Source: CAVSUB01 sp963816725
GTDB taxonomy: Bacteria > Acidobacteriota > Vicinamibacteria > Vicinamibacterales > 2-12-FULL-66-21
Reading direction: 5' to 3'
Assembly (NCBI GenBank): GCA_963816725.1
Contig: CAWFMC010000018.1
Span: 310,001-374,000, forward strand
DNA: 64,000 nucleotides
Part shown: positions 54,056 through 62,580 of the stretch, piece by piece
Position numbering within the stretch: the stretch's first letter is position 1
Layout: every line of letters begins with the position of its first letter
Notes under the pieces: model-generated
What the model was told of the DNA's origin: nothing
What the model saw: the letters and a program-made list of their open reading frames with translations, nothing else
The model's database searches: none
Translations under genes and position numbers: made by a program

Positions 54056-54162
54056 GGCGCCGCAGCGCCGCAGCGGTGTATCCTGTGGAGGGCGGCGATT
54101 GCCGTCCGCCCGCAATTCCCTAGCTTTTCCGTGGAATGTTTTCTGCAGGATACCCGCCGATC

Positions 54163-55074
54163 ATGCATTCATCCCTTCGCTGGGTGACGGTCGCTGCCGC
54201 CGCATGCCTCCTGGCCGCGCCGCTCGGCGCGCAGCGCATCAAGGTCACCACGCAGTCGGTCCCGCTCTACGTGACGGTCACGGATGCGGACAAACGCCTC
54301 GTCGCGGGCCTCACGAAGGACGACTTCGAGGTTTACGACAACGGCAAGCTCCAGACCATCAACACCTTTGACAATCAGGCCACGCCGGTTACCGTGGTCG
54401 TGATGCTCGATACCAGCGGCAGCATGACCCTCGCGCTCGACCTCGTGAAGGACGGCGCCGAAGCGTTCGTGATGCGCATGCTGCCGATCGACAAGGGGAT
54501 GGTCGGCGCGTTCAACGACAAGATCGAGTTCCACCCCGCCTCGTTCACCGACAACCGCGATCAGCTCGCGCGCGCGCTCAGGGAGCTCGACTTCGGGTAT
54601 CCCACGCGCTTGTTCGACGCGCTGGACCAGAGCATGGACCAGCTCACCGGAGTCGACGGGCGCAAGACGATCCTCGTGTTCACGGACGGGGACGACAACT
54701 CGAGCAAGAAGAGCGCGTCGAGCGTCCTCGAGCGGGCGCGCACCGAAGAAGTGATGATCTATTCGATCGGCCTCGAGAACGAGTACTTCAACGGGCAGCA
54801 GAAGGTCCGCAGCCGTCCTGACGGCAACCTGCGGCGCCTGTCCGAGGAAACCGGCGGCGGCTTCTTCCTGCTCAAGAAAAAGGACGATCTCGGCCCGACC
54901 TTCACCCGCGTCGCCGAGGAACTGCACAGCCAGTACGTCCTCGGCTTCTCGCCCGAGACGCTCGACGGCAAGATTCACAAGCTCGAAGTGCGGGTCAAGA
55001 AGCCGGGTGCCATCCCCCGCTCGCGCAAGAGCTATGTGGCGAGCCGAGCGACGGACACGGCCACGGTGAAGTGA
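54163..55074 (+). CDS. Secreted VWA-domain protein (Acidobacteria-type VWFA family)
   Basis: 303 residues from ATG 54163; the earlier ATG at 54136 would add nine residues before the signal peptide (LRWVTVAAAACLLAAPLGAQ). The domain opens with VTTQSVPLYVTVTDADKRLVAGLTKDDFEVYDNGKLQTINTFDNQ, a short pre-domain, and continues with the MIDAS motif VVMLDTSGSMTLALDLV; then RKTILVFTDGDDNSSKKSASSVLERA and ETGGGFFLLKKKDDLGPTFTRVAEELHSQYVLGFSP. Many paralogues exist per genome in Acidobacteriota; function unknown, protein-protein contact by the metal-dependent MIDAS site is expected. Confidence 0.9.
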   Translation: MHSSLRWVTVAAAACLLAAPLGAQRIKVTTQSVPLYVTVTDADKRLVAGLTKDDFEVYDNGKLQTINTFDNQATPVTVVVMLDTSGSMTLALDLVKDGAEAFVMRMLPIDKGMVGAFNDKIEFHPASFTDNRDQLARALRELDFGYPTRLFDALDQSMDQLTGVDGRKTILVFTDGDDNSSKKSASSVLERARTEEVMIYSIGLENEYFNGQQKVRSRPDGNLRRLSEETGGGFFLLKKKDDLGPTFTRVAEELHSQYVLGFSPETLDGKIHKLEVRVKKPGAIPRSRKSYVASRATDTATVK

Positions 55075-55139
55075 CGTTTGTGTGGCAGCTAAACTTTAGT
55101 TGCCAGGGCTCCGTCTAAGCCTGTGAAAGGACGGCGCCC

Positions 55140-55226
55140 ATGTTTGATTTCGATCTCTCCACCCATGCCGACACGATCGTTGCGGTGCTTCTCGCCTGCG
55201 TCATCGTCGTCGTCGCACTCGTGTAA
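55140..55226 (+). CDS. 28-residue single-pass membrane microprotein
   Basis: ATG at 55140, AAAGGA about nine bases upstream, stop TAA at 55224. The peptide starts MFDFDLSTHADTIVAVLLAC, then VIVVVALV: a short acidic head and one membrane helix of about 17 residues. Ribosome site, charge layout and a clean stop support translation, but length makes chance possible. It follows the VWA gene on the same strand. Confidence 0.5.
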   Translation: MFDFDLSTHADTIVAVLLACVIVVVALV

Positions 55227-55537
55227 CCGCGCGGGCCTCGCATCGCGTGCATCACATCTTCCTCTTCCCCGCATCGCTCCTCGGCCCGGCTCGCATCTGA
55301 GTTCGGCTGCCGGGGTCGATGCGGACCGCATCCCCTTCTCTTCCTCCCCCTGACGCCAATCCGCAGCACGTTTTCCCGCACGCGCCTCAGAGAGTCAGCC
55401 TTCGAAGAAGCAACGCCGGACGGCAGGGGACATCCGTCGACAATCGGCGTCTAAGCGTGCGCAACATCCATCTTGGAGACGCTGGAAACGCGGAGAGAGG
55501 AAGGAGCGAGACGGGTGCCGGCCGGCGCCGGCGTTGT
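55227..55537. other. Gap with no recognisable gene
   Basis: About 310 bases between the microprotein and the convergent kinase gene. Pyrimidine-rich (CTTCCTC / CATCTTCC runs) at 55250-55300, which is unlike neighbouring genes. I see no coding frame with good signals and no clear terminator. Confidence 0.5.
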
Positions 55538-57424
55538 TCAGCGGCGGAACTTGACGCCGGCGTGGCTCTCCAGCGCTTCGCGGACCGGGCGGACGTTGCT
55601 GTCCTCGATCCGGAGGAAGGTCGGCTCGCCGTGCGAGAAGAGGATCACCCAGTTGCGATCTGACTTCAGGAAGCCGAGTTTGCCGAGATCGACTTTGGCC
55701 TCGACGTCCTTGCCCTCCGCATCCTTCCATTTGGGCTGCTTCGAGCGCGAGTAGGCCGCGTCTGTGACCGAAGAATAGGGCAGCGAGACCAGCGCGTTCC
55801 CACCGGGACGATCGAGCACCGTGATGTGGCCGTCGCCGAGCGCGAGCACGCCGTTGAGCTCACGCGCCTTGTCCCCGTCCTTGACGATGACGCGCACGTC
55901 CTGGAACGTCACCGGGGCGGTAGCGACGGCGGCTGACGGCGTCGGGGCCGGGGCAGCTGGAGGGGCGACCGCGAGATCAGCGGGTGGTCCCGGAGGAGGC
56001 GTCCCGCGAGCCCCGCGCGCTCCTGGAGTCGCTCCGGTCCCGCCACCTGGCAGCGTCGGATCCACAGCCCCCGCGGCGCGACCCGTGGGCTTGACCGGGC
56101 CGGCGGCATCCGGAGCGGCGGCTGGAGCGGGCGGGGTCGGTGTCGCTGGAGGCGGCGGCGCGGCGGGCGCAGGCGGAACGTCGGAGGCCGGACTAGCCGT
56201 TTGATTCGCCTGCGCGGTCGGATCCGGCCCCGGCTTCACTTCGTCAGCCGGCACGGCGCCCATCGGCAACTGGCTCGGGAACGTCGAGCGGCGGAGCATG
56301 TAGAAGCCGCCGGCCACCGCGAGAAGAAGCACGACCACCACCGTCGCTCCGGCGCCGAACAGGTGCTTCCTGGCAATGACAACCGTGTCCGAGCCCGGCG
56401 CGGCCATCGGTGTGGTCGCGGGAGCGGGAGCGGGCCCCGGGGTCGGGACCACCGGCTGCGTTCCGGGTACCGAGGTCGCGAGGGGTGTGGCCACCGCAAC
56501 CGCGCTCGCGCGCTGGTCGTAGCGCACCGCGGTCCCCGCGCTCGTCTGATCGAATGCGCTGCTCACCCCACTCGGCGTGGGTGTCGCCATCGTCGGCAGC
56601 TCGCCGAGCGTCTGCGGCTGCACGGCGGACAGGAGCGCCGTCCGGAATTCGTCAGCGGTCTGGAACCGCTCGGCCGGTGATTTCGCCAGGGCACGGGTCA
56701 GAACCTTGGCGCACCAGCCAGGCAGGCCCGGCTGGAACTGGGCGATCGGGATGGGCGAGTCGTTGACCTGCTTCTGGACCATCGCGATGGCGGTGTCGGC
56801 GCTGAACGGCAACTGCCCGGAGAGCAGCCGATAGAGCACCACGCCGACCGCGTACAGGTCCGCCCGGCCATCGATGTCGCCACCAAGGACCTGCTCGGGC
56901 GCCATATAGGCCGGCGTGCCCATCATGTAGCCGCCCTGCGTGAAGTGCTCGGTCCCGAGGACGCGGGCGATCCCGAAATCCATGACTTTGACGATCCCCA
57001 GCTCGGTGATCATCAGGTTGGCCGGCTTCAGGTCGCGATGGACGACGCCGGCACGATGCGCGTGCGACAGCGCGTCCAGCACCTGCATCGCGAGGTGTGC
57101 GGCCTGCGGCGGCGCCAGCGCCCCCATCCGCTCGGACAGCTCGTGGACGGTCTCGCCGCGCACGAACTCCATCACCATCAGCAACTCGGTATCGTCGCGA
57201 TAGAGCTCGTACAACGTGGCGATGCCAGGGTGATTGAGGCGCGCCAGGGTGACCGCTTCGGCGCGAAACCGCTTGAGGATGTCGCTGTCGCCCAGATCGG
57301 CGTTCAGAACCTTGATCGCGACCTCGCGATCGAGCGTCTCGTCGATCGCCTTGTACACGGTCCCCATCCCGCCGCGGCCGAGGCGTTCGACAATCCGGTA
57401 CTTGCCGACAGTTTTACCGATCAT
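55538..57424 (-). CDS. Ser/Thr protein kinase, membrane-anchored
   Basis: 628 residues. The N-terminal kinase domain (about 8-270) is complete: GRGGMG loop at residues 16-21, catalytic lysine K38 in VAIKVL, HRDLKPANL catalytic loop, DFGIARVLG activation start. A Pro/Ala linker, one membrane helix (VVVVLLLAVAGGFYML) and a Pro/Ala-rich stretch follow, and the extracytoplasmic C-terminus (about 510-628) holds a small beta-rich domain (FQDVRVIVKDGDKARELNGVLALGDGHITVLDRPGG). PASTA repeats are absent. A Pro-rich sensor region suggests a signal unlike PknB's. Targets unknown. Confidence 0.92.
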   Translation of the reverse strand: MIGKTVGKYRIVERLGRGGMGTVYKAIDETLDREVAIKVLNADLGDSDILKRFRAEAVTLARLNHPGIATLYELYRDDTELLMVMEFVRGETVHELSERMGALAPPQAAHLAMQVLDALSHAHRAGVVHRDLKPANLMITELGIVKVMDFGIARVLGTEHFTQGGYMMGTPAYMAPEQVLGGDIDGRADLYAVGVVLYRLLSGQLPFSADTAIAMVQKQVNDSPIPIAQFQPGLPGWCAKVLTRALAKSPAERFQTADEFRTALLSAVQPQTLGELPTMATPTPSGVSSAFDQTSAGTAVRYDQRASAVAVATPLATSVPGTQPVVPTPGPAPAPATTPMAAPGSDTVVIARKHLFGAGATVVVVLLLAVAGGFYMLRRSTFPSQLPMGAVPADEVKPGPDPTAQANQTASPASDVPPAPAAPPPPATPTPPAPAAAPDAAGPVKPTGRAAGAVDPTLPGGGTGATPGARGARGTPPPGPPADLAVAPPAAPAPTPSAAVATAPVTFQDVRVIVKDGDKARELNGVLALGDGHITVLDRPGGNALVSLPYSSVTDAAYSRSKQPKWKDAEGKDVEAKVDLGKLGFLKSDRNWVILFSHGEPTFLRIEDSNVRPVREALESHAGVKFRR

Positions 57425-57502
57425 GGGAAGGGGACTGGGAGTAGTCCGGCAAACTAAGTCTAGGGTCCGGTCAGACCCTTGTCAAACATCGCGCCGGCAA
57501 AA

Positions 57503-58501
57503 TCACAGGCGAAAGCCGTGTCCCAACGGGTCGTCCGGATGGATCACGAAAGTGTGGCTGCCGGTCATGAAGGCCTCTCCCGCCAGACGGGGCAGGATGG
57601 CCGGGATCCCGGCCACTTCCAGCTCGCGCTCGACCCGGCCTCGAAAACGGGTTCCGATGATGCTTTCGTGGGTGAAGGTCTGCTCCGGCGCCAGCAGGCC
57701 CATGGCCGCGAGCACCGCCATGACGGCGCAGGTGCCGGTGCCGCACGGTGATCGGTCGACTTCCGCGTCGGCGAAGATGGTGACGTTCCGGAGATCGGCG
57801 TCGGGCGACTCCGCCGGCCCGGTGAAGATTGTCCCGTAGATGCCCGTCAGCCAGGGCTCCTCGGGGTGGCTGATGGTCATCATCTCCTCGATCGCGTGTT
57901 TGATCTCCATGCCGGCCCGCCGCAGGTCGTCGAGCCGTTCGGCGCGAACCGGGATGCCCGCGGCCTCGCTGTCCACGATGGCGTAGAACGCCCCGCCGAA
58001 GGCGATGTCGGCCGGGACCGTTCGCGAGCCGAGCCGCACCGGAATGCCGGCGGCGAGCACGAACGACGGCACGTTCCTGAAGCTCACGCCGGTGACCCGC
58101 GGCTGGGCGCCGGATCGGTCGACCTGCGCGGTCGCGTGAATCTGCCCGGCGGGGGCGTCGAGCACCAATTCGCCGGGCGTGCGTGGCAGGATCAGCCCCT
58201 GTTCGATGACCAGCGTCGTCACCGCAATGATCCCGTGACCGCACATCGTGCTGTAGCCCTGGTTGTGCATGAACAGGACGCCGGCATCGGACGTCGCGCG
58301 CTCGGGCGTCGTGAGCAGGGCGCCATACATGTCCGCATGGCCGCGCGGTTCGAGCATCAACGCGGTGCGGAGGTGATCGCAATGCTCTTCCACCCACGCC
58401 CGCTTCTCGAACATGGTCTCGCCTTCGACGGTGGGATAGCCGTCGACGATCAGCCGAAGCGGCTCGCCGGCGGTGTGCGCGTCAAGGGTGCGGATGATCA
58501 T
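57503..58501 (-). CDS. Proline racemase-family enzyme, probably 4-hydroxyproline 2-epimerase
   Basis: 332 residues. Both catalytic cysteines are present: GYSTMCGHGIIAVTTLV and VDRSPCGTGTCAVMAVL. Two-cysteine members racemise or epimerise; trans-3-hydroxyproline dehydratases replace one cysteine, so a dehydratase is less likely. DAHTAGEPLRLIVDGYPTVEG at the N-terminus fits hydroxyproline 2-epimerases. The divergent neighbour is an ornithine-cyclodeaminase-like gene (Pyr2C reductase candidate), which supports a hydroxyproline/proline catabolic role. Start ATG 58501; the longer frame further upstream is shadow coding. Confidence 0.9.
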   Translation of the reverse strand: MIIRTLDAHTAGEPLRLIVDGYPTVEGETMFEKRAWVEEHCDHLRTALMLEPRGHADMYGALLTTPERATSDAGVLFMHNQGYSTMCGHGIIAVTTLVIEQGLILPRTPGELVLDAPAGQIHATAQVDRSGAQPRVTGVSFRNVPSFVLAAGIPVRLGSRTVPADIAFGGAFYAIVDSEAAGIPVRAERLDDLRRAGMEIKHAIEEMMTISHPEEPWLTGIYGTIFTGPAESPDADLRNVTIFADAEVDRSPCGTGTCAVMAVLAAMGLLAPEQTFTHESIIGTRFRGRVERELEVAGIPAILPRLAGEAFMTGSHTFVIHPDDPLGHGFRL

Positions 58502-58519
58502 GGGACATGATACGGAAAA

Positions 58520-58585
58520 GGTTCGAAGGTTCGAAGGTTCGAAGGTTCGAAGGTTCGAGAGGTTCGGAGGTTCGAAGGTTGGAAG
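58520..58585 (+). repeat. 8-bp tandem array, GGTTCGAA type
   Basis: Four exact GGTTCGAA copies (58520-58551), then GGTTCGAG and further GGTTCGGA / GGTTCGAA variants to about 58580. It fills the divergent promoter region between the epimerase and cyclodeaminase genes, ending about four bases before the latter's start codon, and supplies the GGAAG that could act as its ribosome site. Confidence 0.9.
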
Positions 58586-58588
58586 TGA

Positions 58589-59569
58589 ATGACTGAACGC
58601 GTGCCGCTGCTGTTGTCGGAAGCCGACGTCCGCGCCGTCCTGACGATGCCCGACCTGATCGAGGCGATGCAGGCGGCGTTGATCGAGTTCTCGTCGGGAG
58701 CCGCGGATCAGCCGCTGCGGACGGTGCTGCAGGTCGGACAGGCGAAAGCCTTCTTCGGCGTGATGCCTGCCTCGGTGCCCGGGCGGGACGCGATGGGGAC
58801 CAAGCTGGTCACGGTCTACGAGAGCAACGCCGCGCGCGGGCTGCCGTCGCACCTGGCGACGATCGTCCTGCTCGATCCGGCGACCGGCGCGCTGCGCGCG
58901 ATCGTCGACGGGCGCTACATCACCGAGGCCCGCACGGGTGCGGTATCCGCAGTCGCGACGCGGCTGCTCGCCCGGGCGGACGCCGCTGTGCTCGCGCTGA
59001 TCGGATCGGGCGTCCAGGCGCGCAGCCACCTGACGGCGCTGGCGCACGTCCGCGCCCTGCGCGAGGTCCGGGTGTGGAGTCCTGACCCCGCTCGCCGCTC
59101 GGCGTTCGCCGACCGCGCGGAGTCGCCGTGCCCGGTGCGCGCGGTCGGCTCGGCGCGCGAAGCGGTCGACGGCGCGGATCTGGTGGCGCTGGTGTCGGCG
59201 TCGCGACAGCCGGTTCTCGAGGCCGCCTGGATCGCGCCCGGCACCCACATCTGCGCCGTCGGCGCGTGCCGGCCCGATCAGCGGGAGATGGACACGGCGC
59301 TCGTGCGGACCGCCCGCCTGTTCGTGGATTCGCGGGTGGCGGCCCTGGCCGAAGCCGGCGACGTGCTGCTGCCGATCGCCGAGGGAGCCTTCGCAGCCGA
59401 TCACATCGCCGGGGAGCTCGGCGAGTTGGCTGCCGGGCACGTGGCCGGCCGCACGTCGGTGGATCAGATCACGATCTTCAAATCGCTGGGGATGGCGGTC
59501 GAGGACGTGGTGGCCGGCCATCTGGCGTTCGAGCGCGCCAGCGCGCGCGGGCTCGGGCGACAGCTGTGA
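58589..59569 (+). CDS. Ornithine cyclodeaminase / mu-crystallin family protein, possible Pyr2C reductase
   Basis: 326 residues. VPLLLSEADVRAVLTMPDLIEAMQAALIEFSSG and DQPLRTVLQVG open the dimerisation region; GTKLVTVYESNAARGLPSHLATIVLLDPATGALRAIVDGRYITEARTGAVSAVAT is the conserved substrate/NAD region; LALIGSGVQARSHLTALA is the Rossmann motif. Family members include ornithine cyclodeaminase, alanine dehydrogenase and delta1-pyrroline-2-carboxylate reductase. The divergent hydroxyproline-type epimerase favours the last (inference). Confidence 0.87.
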   Translation: MTERVPLLLSEADVRAVLTMPDLIEAMQAALIEFSSGAADQPLRTVLQVGQAKAFFGVMPASVPGRDAMGTKLVTVYESNAARGLPSHLATIVLLDPATGALRAIVDGRYITEARTGAVSAVATRLLARADAAVLALIGSGVQARSHLTALAHVRALREVRVWSPDPARRSAFADRAESPCPVRAVGSAREAVDGADLVALVSASRQPVLEAAWIAPGTHICAVGACRPDQREMDTALVRTARLFVDSRVAALAEAGDVLLPIAEGAFAADHIAGELGELAAGHVAGRTSVDQITIFKSLGMAVEDVVAGHLAFERASARGLGRQL

Positions 59570-59578
59570 GTCCGCGCC

Positions 59579-59887
59579 CTACGAACGGACCTTCTTGCGC
59601 TCGGCCCACCGCTTCTTCATCGCGCTGGAAATCCGTTCCCGCGCTTCCCTGGACATCTGGCGGCGGCGCTGCCTCCGACTGCCCTTCTCACCGGGATCGC
59701 CCGTCGCCGCCGCCGGAATCGCCTTCCCGATCCGGGCGCGCAGCTTGACCGCCTGCGCATTGAGCGAGGCCAGGCGCTCGCGCGTCTGGGTGATCTCGCG
59801 TTCCAACCCGCCGAGCGCCCACCCGACGAACTCGGCAGACTTGACGAGCATGTCGTCATCAGACTTCGTGCCGCGTGTTCGAGCCAT
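59579..59887 (-). CDS. Small basic coiled-coil protein
   Basis: 102 residues from ATG 59887, with GAGGAGAT upstream as ribosome site. N-terminal helix DDDMLVKSAEFVGWALGGLEREITQTRERLASLNAQAVKLRARIG (heptad pattern) followed by a strongly basic tail SRRQRRRQMSREARERISSAMKKRWAERKKV. The tail is of the 'SREARERIS-x-A-x-KKRWA' type often seen at the end of small bacterial DNA-associated proteins. Nucleoid association is inference. Convergent with the cyclodeaminase gene. Confidence 0.7.
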   Translation of the reverse strand: MARTRGTKSDDDMLVKSAEFVGWALGGLEREITQTRERLASLNAQAVKLRARIGKAIPAAATGDPGEKGSRRQRRRQMSREARERISSAMKKRWAERKKVRS

Positions 59888-59983
59888 CGTGATCTCCTCG
59901 TCAGGACATCCTGACATCAGCCGTATCCAGTCGCCCCGTGCGCACCGCCGAGCGGGAACGATTGTCGCGCCGAGGTGGCTATC

Positions 59984-61187
59984 ATGTCATACGGCTCTGC
60001 GCACCCTGACCCTGATCGTCACGCTGATGGCGGCAGCCGCGCCGCGTCCCTGCGCCGCGCAGGAAACCGCCGACGCGCTGGTGGTCCGCGGCGAGGCCCT
60101 CGCCTACGATCTCGACCATCCTGCCGCACTGGCCCTCCTCCGGCGCGCCGTGGCGATGGCGCCGGACAATCCGCGAACCCATCGGGCCGTGGCCAACGTC
60201 CTGTGGCTGAACCTGTTGTTCAAGCGCGGCGCGGTGACGGTCGATCACTACCTCGGCTCGTTTTCGAGTTCAACCGTCGCGCTCAAGGAGCCGCCGCCGC
60301 AGATCGCCGCCGAGTTCCGGCAGGAGGTGACCAAGGCGATCGAGCTGGCCGAGGCGGGTGTCCGCTCCCGTCCCAACGATCCGCAGGCCCACTACGACCT
60401 CGGGGCCGCAGTCGGCCTCGAGGCGTCGTATGTGGCGACGGTCGAGGGGCGGCTGCTGGCCGGCTTTCGAGCCGCGCGCCGCGCCTACGACGAGCACGAG
60501 CGGGTGCTGGCCCTGGCACCCGGCCGGACCGATGCCGGGCTGATCGTCGGGACATACCGTTATCTCGTCTCCACGCTCTCGATGCCGATGCGGCTCATGG
60601 CCTACGCCGCGGGCTTCGGCGGCGGACGGGATGTCGGCCTCAGGCTGATCGAACGCGCGGCGGCGACCCCGTCGGACAGCCGGATCGATGCGCTCTTCGC
60701 CCTCGTCCTGATGTACAACCGCGAGCAGCGTTATGACGACGCGCTCAAAGCCCTTCAGGAACTGCGTCAGCTGCATCCCCGTAACAGGCTGGTAGTGCTG
60801 GAGTCAGGCGCGACGGCTCTCCGTGCGGGCCGCCCCGAACAGGCTGAGGATACGTTGACGGAAGGACTGGCCATGCTCGCCTCGGACACCCGCGAACGCA
60901 TTCCCGGCGAAGAGGCGCTGTGGCGCTACAAGCGCGGCGCCGCCCGCCGCGCGCGGGGGCGTCTCGAGCTGGCGACGCAGGATCTCCAGGTGGCGACGGG
61001 CGAGAACTCGGCGCTGTGGGTCCGCGGCCGTGCCACCATCGAACTGGGCCGCATCGCGCTCGCGCGCGGAGACCGCGCTGGCGCCGCCGCCGCCGCGGCG
61101 CGAGGCGAGGCCCTCTGCGAGCAGGGGCGCGATCCGCTCTGCGTCGCTGACGCGGGGCAGCTCACCAAGGCATCCCGTGGCCGGTAA
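59984..61187 (+). pseudogene. Secreted TPR protein, interrupted by a +1 frameshift in the signal peptide
   Basis: The only good start, ATG 59984 with GAGGTGG upstream, is one base out of frame with the long coding frame. Dropping one base in TCATACGGC (59987-59995) gives MSSALRTLTLIVTLMAAAAPRPCAAQ, a perfect signal peptide, and then about 375 residues of TPR-like helices (ALVVRGEALAYDLDHPAALALLRRAVAMAPDNPRTHRAVANVLW, YDLGAAVGLEASYVATVEGRLLAGF, DALKALQELRQLHPRNRLVVLESGATALRAGRPEQAEDTL). As written the product would have no signal or start in frame. The stop overlaps the next gene. Confidence 0.8.
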
Positions 61188-61680
61188 GGTCAAAACCTGG
61201 ATCTGGGTCGTTCTCGGGGTGGTGCTCACCTGCGTCATTGCCGCGGTGGTCATCGCCGGCAGCGCGTTCTATTTCTTCTCCCGGCAGTTCGACACGCATA
61301 GCGCCACGCCGGCGGCCGCCAACCGCGAGTTCGAGTCGGTCAAGGTTCGCTTCCGCGGCCAGAAGCCACTCGTCGAGCTCGATCGCCAGGGCGACGTGAC
61401 GCGCGCCGACTCCCGCCGGGAGGCCGCGCCCGACGCACGCGTCCCGGAGAAAGTAATCGTGATGGCCTTCAACCCCGAAAAAGAGCGGATCGTCCGAGTG
61501 ACGCTGCCGTTCTGGCTGCTGCGACTGAAGAGCCGGCACGCGTCGATCGACTTCAACGGCAGGCGGATGGACCTCGAAGACCTCAAGCTCACGGTCGCCG
61601 ACCTCGAGCGCTACGGCCCCACCCTCATCGTCGACCAGACCAACCCTGACGGCACGCGTGTCCTCGTCTGGTCGCAGTAA
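61177..61680 (+). CDS. Hypothetical membrane-anchored protein
   Basis: 167 residues from GTG 61177, overlapping the TPR gene end. One N-terminal membrane segment (VKTWIWVVLGVVLTCVIAAVVIAGSAFYFF), a short Ala/Asn spacer, then a beta-rich domain: FESVKVRFRGQKPLVELDRQGDVTRAD, KVIVMAFNPEKERIVRVTLPFWLLRLK and MDLEDLKLTVADLERYGPTLIVDQTNPDGTRVLVW. Not recognised. Overlap with the TPR gene suggests the two act together. Confidence 0.72.
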   Translation: MAGKVKTWIWVVLGVVLTCVIAAVVIAGSAFYFFSRQFDTHSATPAAANREFESVKVRFRGQKPLVELDRQGDVTRADSRREAAPDARVPEKVIVMAFNPEKERIVRVTLPFWLLRLKSRHASIDFNGRRMDLEDLKLTVADLERYGPTLIVDQTNPDGTRVLVWSQ

Positions 61681-61796
61681 CTGTCCCCTCCAGGTCGGGC
61701 CCGCTCACGGCAACCTGATTTTTTCCCGGCTTTTGCGCTTCCGATCCCGGCAAGTGATTTGCGCTTCCTCCCGGCGTGATGCCCAGGAGGACCCCC

Positions 61797-62516
61797 ATGA
61801 ATCGCTTTTTCCTCGTCCCGGCGCTTGGCGTCGCGACGCTGGCGTTTGCAGCGCAGGCGCATGCTCAGCAACTCGGCACCATCGCCGACTCGACCCATCC
61901 CGCCTACGCGGCTGACGCGCGACAGCCCTATTACGAATCGCGGCGTGCCGCCTACGACACCGGTTACCGCGAAGGTCTTTCGGAAGGCGAGCGCGACGGT
62001 CGTCGCGGTCAGGTGCGGCCCTACCAGGACAACCGGACCTGGCAACGCGCCGACAAGGGTTACAACCGCTCGTACGGGGACGTCGAGCGGTACCGTCAGC
62101 AGTTCCGCATCGGCTTCTCGGAAGGCTACCAGGCCGGCGTCGTCCGTTACGGCGGATCGCCCACGGGCCGCGCGGTGCCGCGTCAGGACACTTACGGCTA
62201 TCCGGGCGCATACGGGAACAGCTACCCGGTTCAGCGGTACCCCGATCCGTATTACTCCGGACAGGTCCCTTCCGGCAATGGCGCCTACGGCTATAGCGCG
62301 GCCTATCCGAACGGCCTGAAGGACGGGATTGAAAAGGGCCGCGAGGACGCGCGCAAGCAGCGCTCCTTCGACCCGCTCCGGCACGACTGGTATCGGGAAG
62401 GCACGCGGCACTACAAGAACGACTACGGCTCGAAACAGCAGTACGCCAACGCCTACCGGCAGGCCTTCCGCGAAGGGTACGATCGCGGCTACCGCGAGTT
62501 GGGTTACGTCCGCTGA
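61797..62516 (+). CDS. Secreted protein with Y/G-spaced repeats
   Basis: 239 residues. ATG 61797 follows CAGGAGGA; signal peptide MNRFFLVPALGVATLAFAAQAHAQ. Four or more copies of a Y-x-x-G-Y/F-x-x-G-x-x-x-G/D spacing: AAYDTGYREGLSEGERDGRRG, FRIGFSEGYQAG, YPNGLKDGIEKGREDARK and YRQAFREGYDRGYRELG, separated by Tyr/Pro/Gly-rich linkers. Amphipathic short helices are likely. Function unknown. Transcription probably stops at the hairpin at 62546. Confidence 0.78.
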   Translation: MNRFFLVPALGVATLAFAAQAHAQQLGTIADSTHPAYAADARQPYYESRRAAYDTGYREGLSEGERDGRRGQVRPYQDNRTWQRADKGYNRSYGDVERYRQQFRIGFSEGYQAGVVRYGGSPTGRAVPRQDTYGYPGAYGNSYPVQRYPDPYYSGQVPSGNGAYGYSAAYPNGLKDGIEKGREDARKQRSFDPLRHDWYREGTRHYKNDYGSKQQYANAYRQAFREGYDRGYRELGYVR

Positions 62517-62545
62517 GCGGGAGGGAGCACCACCGTCTGCCACTC

Positions 62546-62577
62546 GAGGGCCATGCCGACCGGCATGGCCCTCTTCT
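62546..62577 (+). terminator. Intrinsic terminator-like hairpin
   Basis: GAGGGCCATGCCG (62546-62558) and CGGCATGGCCCTC (62561-62573) form a perfect 13-bp stem with a very short loop, followed by TTCT. It separates the plus-strand gene from the convergent MscS gene and may act in both directions. Confidence 0.75.
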
Positions 62578-62580
62578 CGT

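Noticed and set aside
57503..59521. 672-codon frame extending the epimerase upstream
   Set aside because: The extension is antisense to the cyclodeaminase gene and crosses the 8-bp array; the enzyme's own start at 58501 gives the normal length.
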